NCBI GenBank assembly: GCA_045535935.1
Contig: JAZSMO010000027.1
Location: forward strand, 1 to 24,480
Direction of reading: 5' to 3'
Origin: SVFI01 sp045535935
GTDB taxonomy: Bacteria; Bacillota; Clostridia; Lachnospirales; Lachnospiraceae
Length of the DNA: 24,480 nucleotides
The notes below the pieces were generated by a model, which worked only from the letters and a program-made list of their open reading frames with translations, was not told the DNA's origin and searched no databases. Shown here in pieces: positions 1 to 5,893 of the stretch. The translations under genes and the position numbers were made by a program. Numbering within the stretch: the first letter of the stretch is position 1; every line of letters begins with the position of its first letter.

Positions 1-1
1 A

Positions 2-49
2 GCTATATGGAAAGAAAATCCCTATGCTTCGTATAGTAGAGATGAGTGA
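2..49 (+). CDS. C-terminal tail of an upstream gene (partial)
   Basis: Frame 2 is open from the left edge for 15 codons (AIWKENPYASYSRDE) and stops at TGA 47-49. It could be the last residues of a gene starting outside the window. Its stop overlaps the start region of the following gene, with ATG 42-44 sharing an ATGAGTGA arrangement, which is typical of translationally coupled clostridial genes. Fifteen codons are too few to name a family, and the frame could be open by chance. Confidence 0.3.
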   Translation, partial: AIWKENPYASYSRDE

Positions 50-1367
50 TAAGGGAATGCATTTTTTTTATAATTATTTTGCAGATGAAATATGGGAAGA
101 TGCCGGCTTTAACATGAAAGATTGTCGTGTCTGGAGCGATAAAATAGGCTGGAGCTATTTTCACAAGACTGTGGTTGCAGCTTACGTACTTGAAGAATTA
201 TATATGGAGGGAATATCGGCAACGATGGTAGATCGTGATCCGGTAACATCAGGTGAATATGTAGGATGGATTAATTATTTATTTCAAGAAATGAATTTTA
301 TTAAAAATTATGATGCATGGAGGTTGTTTGAAGCTATACATTATTCCGAAGAGACATATGTACGCATGGATTGGTTTGAGTTTGGCAGCAAACGGGATGC
401 GTTTATAGGTGGATGTGAGATTTCTGCTGTATTAAATGGCTATAAGGAAGCAATAGAGATATATGATGCCAAGGAAAGAGGAGAAATAGAAGAACTTATA
501 TTGCAGGCAATGAAAAAAACGGTCAAAAGCATAAAAGATTACAGAAATATTAGTAAGAGAGATAAAGAATGTCAGATACAGTTATTGATAGAGAAGATTC
601 GATTATATTATGAATCAGATGATAAAGAGATAACCGATAATGTGAGTGATGAAGATAAAGTGCTTAAAGACATATTAGTTGCTTTGCATATTTCTGATGC
701 ACCGGCATTTGTTTTAAAAGTGATTTCGGAAATTTATGAGCTGGATTTTTGGGAGTTATGGGACAAAATCCGCGGTGTAGCGAAAAGAAAAATGAAACAT
801 TTATATGGAAGTGATAATTACTACGTTCCACCGATTTCAACGGAAAAATTTTTCAGACAATCATCGGATGATATGATCATTTACTGGAAAGAGGGAGGTG
901 ATCTTCTTTTTTCTAAAGAACTGCATGATTGGTTTGTAAGCTTAAGAGAACAGTATGATAATATGGTGAATGATGCAAAAACTATGGATAACGTATTAAA
1001 ATATATTGTGGATTTGTTGGATGAGGCAAATGAAAATTATTATTCTATATTATGTTTTTACGATTTTTTTGAAGAGTCATTAGAGAATATGCAAGATAAG
1101 CGTTATCAAACTTTGTGGAGAATATTCGATCAGATGATTCATAATCCGGAAATGGAAAAAGCCGGTGATGTGATATTTGTACCGGATGGACCGGAGCATG
1201 AAAACGAAGGATTGCACTATTGGGGCGAGCAACCGAAACGTCGTTTAATTGGTAGTTGGGATTTAATGAGTCCGAGCAAGAAAAATAACAAAGCCAGAGT
1301 GACTTTTCGCCGATATATGGCGTTGGTAGCGAACAAAACGTTAAGAAATACAGTTTTTGGCTTTTAA
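24..1367 (+). CDS. Uncharacterised 447-residue protein
   Basis: I do not recognise this protein. The frame is open to the left edge. I chose ATG 24 because a GGAAAG sequence at 9-14 sits nine bases upstream; ATG 42 (MSDKG...), overlapping the upstream stop, is a good alternative, and a start outside the window cannot be excluded. The product is charged and rich in Trp, Tyr and Phe, with no signal peptide or membrane segment. A short low-complexity basic/acidic linker around residues 165-215 separates an N-terminal aromatic-rich half from a C-terminal half with motifs such as FWELWDKIRG and DDMIIYWKEGGDLLFS. The C-terminus is basic (KKNNKARVTFRRY). Codon use is A/T-rich, like the two genes downstream and unlike the rest of the window. 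It lies 84 bp before a candidate toxin/partner pair, so a role in the same accessory locus is possible but unproven. Confidence 0.75.
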   Translation: MLRIVEMSDKGMHFFYNYFADEIWEDAGFNMKDCRVWSDKIGWSYFHKTVVAAYVLEELYMEGISATMVDRDPVTSGEYVGWINYLFQEMNFIKNYDAWRLFEAIHYSEETYVRMDWFEFGSKRDAFIGGCEISAVLNGYKEAIEIYDAKERGEIEELILQAMKKTVKSIKDYRNISKRDKECQIQLLIEKIRLYYESDDKEITDNVSDEDKVLKDILVALHISDAPAFVLKVISEIYELDFWELWDKIRGVAKRKMKHLYGSDNYYVPPISTEKFFRQSSDDMIIYWKEGGDLLFSKELHDWFVSLREQYDNMVNDAKTMDNVLKYIVDLLDEANENYYSILCFYDFFEESLENMQDKRYQTLWRIFDQMIHNPEMEKAGDVIFVPDGPEHENEGLHYWGEQPKRRLIGSWDLMSPSKKNNKARVTFRRYMALVANKTLRNTVFGF

Positions 1368-1451
1368 GGATGGAAAAGAGGGTTCATTGCCACTAAAATC
1401 CATTGCGCGGAAGCAAAAAGTAACATATAATAAATACATAGGAGCATATGA

Positions 1452-1931
1452 ATGCAAAAAACAGGAGAAAAAATAAAGCTTTCTTCAAACAAATCTTATG
1501 CAACTTCTTTGCAAAGTGTTCGAAAAGGTGAGGCAGGTTTAAATGAACATAGGTCGAAGATGTTAAACAGAGTTCCGGAATCAGGAGATTGGACAAATTT
1601 TAAAAAAGAGTCTTTAACAACAAAAGATATTGCTTTTTTATCAGCGTATACGGGGCATGAGTTTGCAATTCTCAGAGGTAAACATAGTGATATTTTGTTT
1701 CATGGTTCAGAGAAACATTGTGTTTTTGAAGATGATTTGGTAGAACTTTTAAAAAGTGGTAAATTAGAACTGGTTGCGCATAGTCATCCAGATGCGGAAA
1801 GAATTGTTCCTTCAAAAGATGATCGCGATTTTTTGAAAAAGATTGGACAGAAAGAAAGCTGTATTGTTTCCTATATAACCGGTAAGGAAAATACTTTTAC
1901 TGCAAATATGTTTGATGATTTATTTTCGTGA
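1452..1931 (+). CDS. Polymorphic-toxin-like C-terminal domain protein with JAMM-like motif (159 aa)
   Basis: This is a small soluble protein without a signal peptide. Residues 68-112 read GHEFAI...VAHSHP, followed by PSKDDRDFL (120-128) and IGQKESCIV. E70, H110, H112, S121 and D124 resemble the E, HxH, S, D set of JAB/JAMM metal-dependent peptidase folds. The spacing is HxH-x8-S-x2-D, one residue longer than the HxH-x7-S-x2-D of RadC-type proteins. Similar HSHP or HTHP domains are known to me as C-terminal modules of polymorphic toxins and phage head proteins, so this may be a stand-alone or orphaned toxin tip. The start at ATG 1452 is supported by GGAG at 1441-1444 with a seven-base gap; an in-frame TGA lies directly before it, so it is not a continuation of a longer frame. 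The next gene starts 15 bases later. Toxin activity is inference. Confidence 0.7.
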   Translation: MQKTGEKIKLSSNKSYATSLQSVRKGEAGLNEHRSKMLNRVPESGDWTNFKKESLTTKDIAFLSAYTGHEFAILRGKHSDILFHGSEKHCVFEDDLVELLKSGKLELVAHSHPDAERIVPSKDDRDFLKKIGQKESCIVSYITGKENTFTANMFDDLFS

Positions 1932-1946
1932 GAAAGGAGGAGTCAT

Positions 1947-2237
1947 ATGTTGACAGTCATTGAAGCAAAAAAGAAAGGCATGAAAGCATGCATTGAAAAA
2001 ATTGGTTATGAATTTTGCAAAAAACATGCAGATAATTCTACAACCGCATATGGAGAAGATGATGGGGTTGTTTTTTGCTATGTTGGCGTAGATGATTCTC
2101 CTGCACCGGATTTTGATTCCGAAACACAAACATGGATTTTATCTGAAAATAACGAGTTTCCATATTCGGCAAGTTGTAATGTTAGTATGAAAGATGGAGA
2201 GATTGTTTTTTTGGAATGTAATTTGCCTGAATTATAG
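1947..2237 (+). CDS. Small acidic protein, candidate immunity partner (96 aa)
   Basis: I do not recognise a family. The protein is acidic, with a short basic N-terminal helix (IEAKKKGMKACIEK) followed by an acidic, probably beta-rich body containing GEDDGVVFCYVGVDDSPAPDFD. There is no signal peptide and no membrane segment. A strong ribosome site, AAAGGAGG, lies just before ATG 1947, and the gene follows the JAMM-like protein by only 15 bases, so the two are almost certainly co-transcribed. A small acidic gene immediately 3' of a toxin-domain gene is the usual position of an immunity protein, which is the only basis for that suggestion. The pair ends in a strong terminator at 2254-2288. Confidence 0.7.
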   Translation: MLTVIEAKKKGMKACIEKIGYEFCKKHADNSTTAYGEDDGVVFCYVGVDDSPAPDFDSETQTWILSENNEFPYSASCNVSMKDGEIVFLECNLPEL

Positions 2238-2253
2238 AAAGGTGTATCATAAT

Positions 2254-2288
2254 GTAAAAAAGAAGACCCAAAGGTCTTCTTTTTTTAC
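2254..2288. terminator. Bidirectional intrinsic terminator between convergent genes
   Basis: An arm at 2254-2268 pairs with 2273-2288 around a four-base loop (CAAA). The stem core is GAAGACC/GGTCTTC, flanked by six A on the left and seven T on the right, so it works as a rho-independent terminator on either strand. It lies between the candidate immunity gene (+) and metF (-), and also marks the change from A/T-rich to ordinary sequence. Confidence 0.9.
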
Positions 2289-2298
2289 ACTTTATACC

Positions 2299-3156
2299 TC
2301 ACTTCACCGCCTCCATAATCTCCGCTGTTGTCTTTGGCTTATTCATAGAGTAGATGTGGATACCGTCCGCACCATACTGTTTGAGATCCAGAATCTGACG
2401 GATTGCATAGTCGATTCCGGCTTTTCGCATATCATCCGGATTTTCGCCGTATTTGGCAAGAATGTCGGAGAATGCTTTCGGAACAGAGGTTCCGGAAAGC
2501 GAGATGGTGGTTGATACCTGTTTTACAGAGGTAATCGGCATAATACCCGCACAAATCGGAACTGTAATTCCGTTGGAAATACAGTTTTCCTGAAATTCAT
2601 AAAACACGTCATTGTTTAAAAAGAGCTGTGTGATTAAAAAGTCACATCCTGCAGCCACTTTATCTTTCAATCTTGCCATGTCGGCGCGTTTACTCATCGC
2701 TTCAAAATGTTTTTCCGGATAGCATGCACCGGCCACCTGAAATGCAGTGTTTGCACTCAAATGAGACACCAGTTCGTTAGCATAAGCAAAATCACGGCTT
2801 TCGTATTGCTCGTCCGTCATGTAAGCAGGACGGTCACCGCGCAGAGCAAGCACATGTTTAATGTTAGCGCATGCTAACTCTTCGCACACTCTGTCGATGT
2901 CTTCTTTTTTATTGCCGACACATGTCATATGCGCAAGTGCATCAATATGTAATTCGTTCTGAATGTAGGATGCAATCTCTGTTGTTTTCTTGGAACGGCT
3001 ACCGCCGGCGCCGTAGGTGACGGAGATAAAGTCCGGATTCAACTTGCTTAATTTATCAAGGGTTGCATAGACCCCTTCAAACTCGTCATCCTTTTTTGGA
3101 GGGAATACCTCGAAGGAGATGGTAGGTTTTTTTGTGTTTAATATATCTTTAATCAT
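2299..3156 (-). CDS. metF: Methylenetetrahydrofolate reductase (FAD-dependent)
   Basis: This cytosolic enzyme reduces 5,10-methylenetetrahydrofolate to 5-methyltetrahydrofolate, the methyl donor for methionine synthesis, and in acetogens also takes part in the Wood-Ljungdahl methyl branch. The 285-residue length matches bacterial MetF, a single TIM barrel. The N-terminal SFEVFPP motif carries the conserved Glu (E16), VTYGAGGS is at about 46-53, and the flavin-site motif LALRGDRP ends at residue 110. A good ribosome site (GGAGG on the minus strand, 3165-3169) precedes ATG 3156 by eight bases. It is divergent from the MoxR gene and shares its upstream region. No methionine synthase lies nearby. 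Confidence 0.95.
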   Translation of the reverse strand: MIKDILNTKKPTISFEVFPPKKDDEFEGVYATLDKLSKLNPDFISVTYGAGGSRSKKTTEIASYIQNELHIDALAHMTCVGNKKEDIDRVCEELACANIKHVLALRGDRPAYMTDEQYESRDFAYANELVSHLSANTAFQVAGACYPEKHFEAMSKRADMARLKDKVAAGCDFLITQLFLNNDVFYEFQENCISNGITVPICAGIMPITSVKQVSTTISLSGTSVPKAFSDILAKYGENPDDMRKAGIDYAIRQILDLKQYGADGIHIYSMNKPKTTAEIMEAVK

Positions 3157-3185
3157 TTCTTATGCCTCCGTGGGAACTGTTTTTC

Positions 3186-3214
3186 TTGTGTAAAAACTGT
3201 TCTTATTGTATCAT
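3186..3214 (+). promoter_or_regulatory. Candidate sigma-A promoter for the MoxR-VWA-bioY operon
   Basis: TTGTGT (3186-3191) and TATCAT (3209-3214) are separated by 17 bases upstream of the MoxR start at 3248. The -10 overlaps that of the opposing metF promoter candidate, so the two may compete. Confidence 0.35.
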
Positions 3215-3239
3215 AAAGAAAGGATTTATGAAAGGACAA
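3210..3239 (-). promoter_or_regulatory. Candidate sigma-A promoter for metF
   Basis: On the minus strand TTGTCC (3239-3234) and TATGAT (3215-3210) are separated by 18 bases, close to vegetative promoter spacing. The -10 hexamer overlaps the candidate -10 of the divergent MoxR promoter. The call rests on sequence match only. Confidence 0.35.
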
Positions 3240-3247
3240 AGATAGCT

Positions 3248-4057
3248 ATGGATAATAATTTTCAGTCAACGACAGAATATGTGGCAAGTGAGGAGCTGAT
3301 GGCCAGTGTCAATGTGGCGATCGCACTGAAAAAACCGCTTTTGATTAAGGGAGAGCCGGGAACGGGTAAGACGATGCTGGCACAGGCGGTAGCAAAATCA
3401 CTTGGCCTTGATCTTGTGATATGGAATGTCAAGTCTACGACAAAGGCGCAGGACGGTCTTTATATGTATGACACCATCCAGCGTCTGTATGACGGACAGT
3501 TCGGAGAAGAGGGCGTGGATGATATCGCCAGATATATTAAGCTCGGTAAGCTGGGAGAGGCTTTTGAGAGCGAGAAGCAGGTGGTACTCCTCATTGATGA
3601 AATTGATAAAGCGGATTTGGAATTCCCGAATGACCTTCTCTGGGAGCTTGATCAGATGGAATTTTATATTCATGAGACGAAGAGAACGGTAAAAGCAAAA
3701 CATCGTCCGATTGTGATCATTACTTCCAACGCAGAGAAAGAGCTTCCGGATGCATTTTTGCGTCGTTGTATTTTCCATTATATTGAGTTCCCGAATGCAG
3801 AACTGATGGAGGAGATTGTGAAGACGCATTTTCCGGATGTGGAAGAGAATCTGCTGAAAAATGCTATGGATACCTTTTACTGGATTCGCGGTATGCGAGA
3901 GGTGCGCAAAAAACCGAGTACATCGGAGCTGATTGACTGGATCAATGCACTGCAGATTGCGGGCATCCCGGCGGATAAGATCCGTGCGGAGCTTCCGTTT
4001 GTCGGTGTTGTTGTGAAGAAGGATGAAGATTTAGAGACCGTAAAACACTACGTATAA
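3248..4057 (+). CDS. MoxR-family AAA+ ATPase
   Basis: MoxR ATPases act as chaperone-like remodelling factors and usually work with a von Willebrand factor A protein encoded next to them, as here. Motifs are in the expected order: Walker A GEPGTGKT (35-42), Walker B LLIDEID (114-120), sensor-1 TSN (159-161), and an arginine-finger region AFLRRC (169-174). The 269-residue length fits a lone AAA+ module. I chose ATG 3248, preceded by AAAGGA at 3231-3236, over a TTG at 3206 that would add 14 residues over the likely promoter. The VWA gene follows after 10 bases. The substrate is unknown. Confidence 0.9.
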   Translation: MDNNFQSTTEYVASEELMASVNVAIALKKPLLIKGEPGTGKTMLAQAVAKSLGLDLVIWNVKSTTKAQDGLYMYDTIQRLYDGQFGEEGVDDIARYIKLGKLGEAFESEKQVVLLIDEIDKADLEFPNDLLWELDQMEFYIHETKRTVKAKHRPIVIITSNAEKELPDAFLRRCIFHYIEFPNAELMEEIVKTHFPDVEENLLKNAMDTFYWIRGMREVRKKPSTSELIDWINALQIAGIPADKIRAELPFVGVVVKKDEDLETVKHYV

Positions 4058-4067
4058 GAGGTAGACT

Positions 4068-5276
4068 ATGTTTTTAAGATTCTTTTTTGAGCTTCGTGCA
4101 AAAGAGTTGAATATAGGACTTTCCGAGTGGTTGACGCTGATCGATGCACTGGATCAGGGACTTTGCGCAAGCAGTCTGACACAGTTTTACTATGTGGCGC
4201 GCATGATTCTTGTGAAGAGTGAGACGGATTTTGATAAATTTGACACGGCCTTTGCGGAGGTGTTCAAAGGGGCACAGGCGGATGAGGAAGTGACGTATCA
4301 GATGCTCCGGTGGCTGGATAAGCAGGAGCTTACTGATTTGATTACCAAGGAGGACCGGGAGATTCGTCAAAAGCAAAACAGCGAGGATGCGCCGATTGAC
4401 AAAGAGGACGTGGAGACTAAGTTTAAACAGCGTCTCAAGGATCAGACAGAGGAGCACAACGGAGGAAGTTTCTGGATCGGAACAACCGGAACGACGGCTT
4501 TCGGTAACAGCGGTAATTATGTCGGCGGAGTGCGTGTCGGCGGAGCCAGCGGTTATCAGTCGGCATTTGAGGTAGTCGGTGCCCGCAAGTTCAAGGATTT
4601 CAGAGATGACAGAGTGCTGGAAAATCGTCAGTTTCAGATGGCACTGCGGAAGCTGCGCCAGTTTTCCACAAGGCTTGAGATTCCAAAGACGGAGCTTGAT
4701 ATTGACGGTACCATTGACAAGACCTGCCAGAACGGTGGATATTTACAGATCGAGATGCAGCGCCCGCGTAAAAATGCAGTGAAACTCCTTCTTTTGATGG
4801 ATTCCGGCGGAACGATGATTCCGTATTCCACACTGGTCAATGAATTGTTTCAGACAGTTTCCAAGTCCAATCATTTTAAGGATGTAAAATGTTACTATTT
4901 CCATAATTGTATCTATTCCAAAGTATACAAGACGCCGGAGTGTGAAAACGGTGACTGGATTGATACGGACTGGATGTTCCGCAATCTCGGAAGTGATTAT
5001 AAGGTAATCATTGTCGGCGATGCGGCCATGGCACCGGAAGAGCTGTATTCTGTGACCGGAAATTACCGCGGACCTAATGGAGGTCTGAGCGGATATGAGT
5101 GGCTTCAGCTTTTGAAGTCGCATTACAAAAAGATTATTTGGATGAACCCGAAGATGGCACCGGGAGAGGCACCGTGGAGAGAGGCGGAGACGGCAGTGAA
5201 AAAGTTGCTTCCTATGTACAAATTGACGGTGCGGGGGCTCAATGAGGGAATGAAAAAATTGATGGAGACAAGATGA
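4068..5276 (+). CDS. CoxE-like VWA-domain protein, partner of the MoxR ATPase
   Basis: The protein has a helical N-terminal part (1-130), a Gly-rich linker (about 132-162), and a C-terminal VWA domain starting near residue 235. The metal-site motif is MDSGGTM (244-250), D-x-G-x-T, instead of the canonical DxSxS. CoxE-like relatives that I know carry a similar MDxGGSM, so this is probably a family trait rather than decay. The stretches CYYFHNCIYSKVY (275-287), VGDAAMAPEEL (316-326) and WMNPK fit that family. GAGG at 4058-4061 lies six bases before ATG. The stop overlaps the bioY start (ATGA), so the three genes are coupled. Its role is presumed to be presenting a target to the MoxR ATPase; the target is unknown. 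Confidence 0.85.
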   Translation: MFLRFFFELRAKELNIGLSEWLTLIDALDQGLCASSLTQFYYVARMILVKSETDFDKFDTAFAEVFKGAQADEEVTYQMLRWLDKQELTDLITKEDREIRQKQNSEDAPIDKEDVETKFKQRLKDQTEEHNGGSFWIGTTGTTAFGNSGNYVGGVRVGGASGYQSAFEVVGARKFKDFRDDRVLENRQFQMALRKLRQFSTRLEIPKTELDIDGTIDKTCQNGGYLQIEMQRPRKNAVKLLLLMDSGGTMIPYSTLVNELFQTVSKSNHFKDVKCYYFHNCIYSKVYKTPECENGDWIDTDWMFRNLGSDYKVIIVGDAAMAPEELYSVTGNYRGPNGGLSGYEWLQLLKSHYKKIIWMNPKMAPGEAPWREAETAVKKLLPMYKLTVRGLNEGMKKLMETR

Positions 5277-5827
5277 AAACATCCAAGGGTAAACGCATAA
5301 AAACAATTGAGCTTGTTCTGATTGCGCTCATGGCAGCACTGCTTTGTATTGTGGGGCCGGTGACGGTTCCGGTCGGCATTGTACCGGTGTCTGCCATGAT
5401 TGTGTTGTTGTATCTGATTGTATATATATTGGGCACATGGAAGGCTGCAGTCAGTTGTCTGATTTATCTGTGTATCGGAATGGTAGGTCTTCCGGTATTT
5501 GCGGGATACGCAGCCGGACCGGCTGTGCTATTCGGTCCGACGGGAGGTTATCTGATCGGTTATTTATTGCTAACTGTTTGCAGCGGCTTATTTATTGAAC
5601 ATGTTCAAAGGAAGCGGTTTCATCTGTTTGGTATGCTGCTTGGGTTGCTTGCTTGTTATCTGCTTGGTACGGTATGGCTTATGTTGCAGGCGGATATGAC
5701 ATTTGTGCAGGCGGTTATGACAGGAGTGGTACCGTTTTTGCTTTTTGATCTGATCAAGGTCGCAGCGGCATTTTTGCTTGGACCGGTCTTTCGAAGACAT
5801 CTGCGCAGAGCGAATCTTTTTACATAA
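5273..5827 (+). CDS. bioY: BioY, substrate-binding (S) component of an ECF biotin transporter
   Basis: BioY is an integral membrane protein that binds biotin and works alone or with the shared EcfAAT energy-coupling module. The 184-residue product has about six hydrophobic segments. The BioY hallmark region GLPVFAGYAAGPAVLFGPTG is at about 72-91, followed by GYLIGY. The start ATG overlaps the stop of the VWA gene by four bases. No EcfA or EcfT genes lie here, so it would rely on a module encoded elsewhere. I see no BirA operator or riboswitch before it. Its co-transcription with a MoxR/VWA pair is unexplained. Confidence 0.93.
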   Translation: MKTSKGKRIKTIELVLIALMAALLCIVGPVTVPVGIVPVSAMIVLLYLIVYILGTWKAAVSCLIYLCIGMVGLPVFAGYAAGPAVLFGPTGGYLIGYLLLTVCSGLFIEHVQRKRFHLFGMLLGLLACYLLGTVWLMLQADMTFVQAVMTGVVPFLLFDLIKVAAAFLLGPVFRRHLRRANLFT

Positions 5828-5838
5828 CAAATTATTAG

Positions 5839-5867
5839 TCATAATGAATGCCTCGGTTCCATACAAT
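5839..5867 (+). promoter_or_regulatory. Sigma-E (mother-cell) promoter of spoIVA
   Basis: TCATAAT (5839-5845) and CATACAAT (5860-5867) are 14 bases apart. This matches the sigma-E pattern (-35 like kmATATT, 14-15 bases, -10 CATACAnT), and spoIVA is a known sigma-E gene in Bacillus and clostridia. The predicted transcript would start at about 5873-5875, within the loop of the overlapping terminator hairpin. Confidence 0.8.
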
Positions 5868-5893
5868 GTAACAAATGGAAGCGGGGTTTTTTT
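5851..5893 (+). terminator. Intrinsic terminator of the bioY operon, overlapping the spoIVA promoter and ribosome site
   Basis: 5851-5862 can pair with 5875-5886 over 12 positions, with one G-G mismatch and one G-T pair, around a 12-base loop. Seven T (5887-5893) follow and end exactly at the spoIVA ATG. The 3' arm contains GGGG (5883-5886), the likely spoIVA ribosome site. Read-through RNA from bioY would fold it; RNA started at the internal sigma-E promoter lacks the 5' arm. Confidence 0.6.

Noticed and set aside
1368..1451. Possible relic of a coding sequence between the 447-residue gene and the JAMM-like gene (a short stretch reads KIHCAEAKSN)
   Set aside because: All frames contain stops within about 80 bases and there is no match I can defend; treated as intergenic.
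1448..1531. Alternative ATG at 1448 in another frame (27 codons, very basic product)
   Set aside because: The distance from GGAG is only three bases, the frame soon stops, and ATG 1452 has the better spacing and a conserved-looking product.
1393..2129. Minus-strand frames of 67 and 69 codons opposite the JAMM-like and acidic-protein genes
   Set aside because: They lie antisense to well-supported genes, have no ribosome site, and their hydrophobic content is what A/T-rich antisense reading gives.
2299..3260. SAM or other methionine-related riboswitch or T-box upstream of metF
   Set aside because: The leader between the possible promoter and ATG is only about 50 bases, too short for these elements.
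4600..5306. Long minus-strand open frame (187 codons) opposite the VWA gene
   Set aside because: Antisense shadow of a coding region with strong third-position bias; no ribosome site and no recognisable domain.
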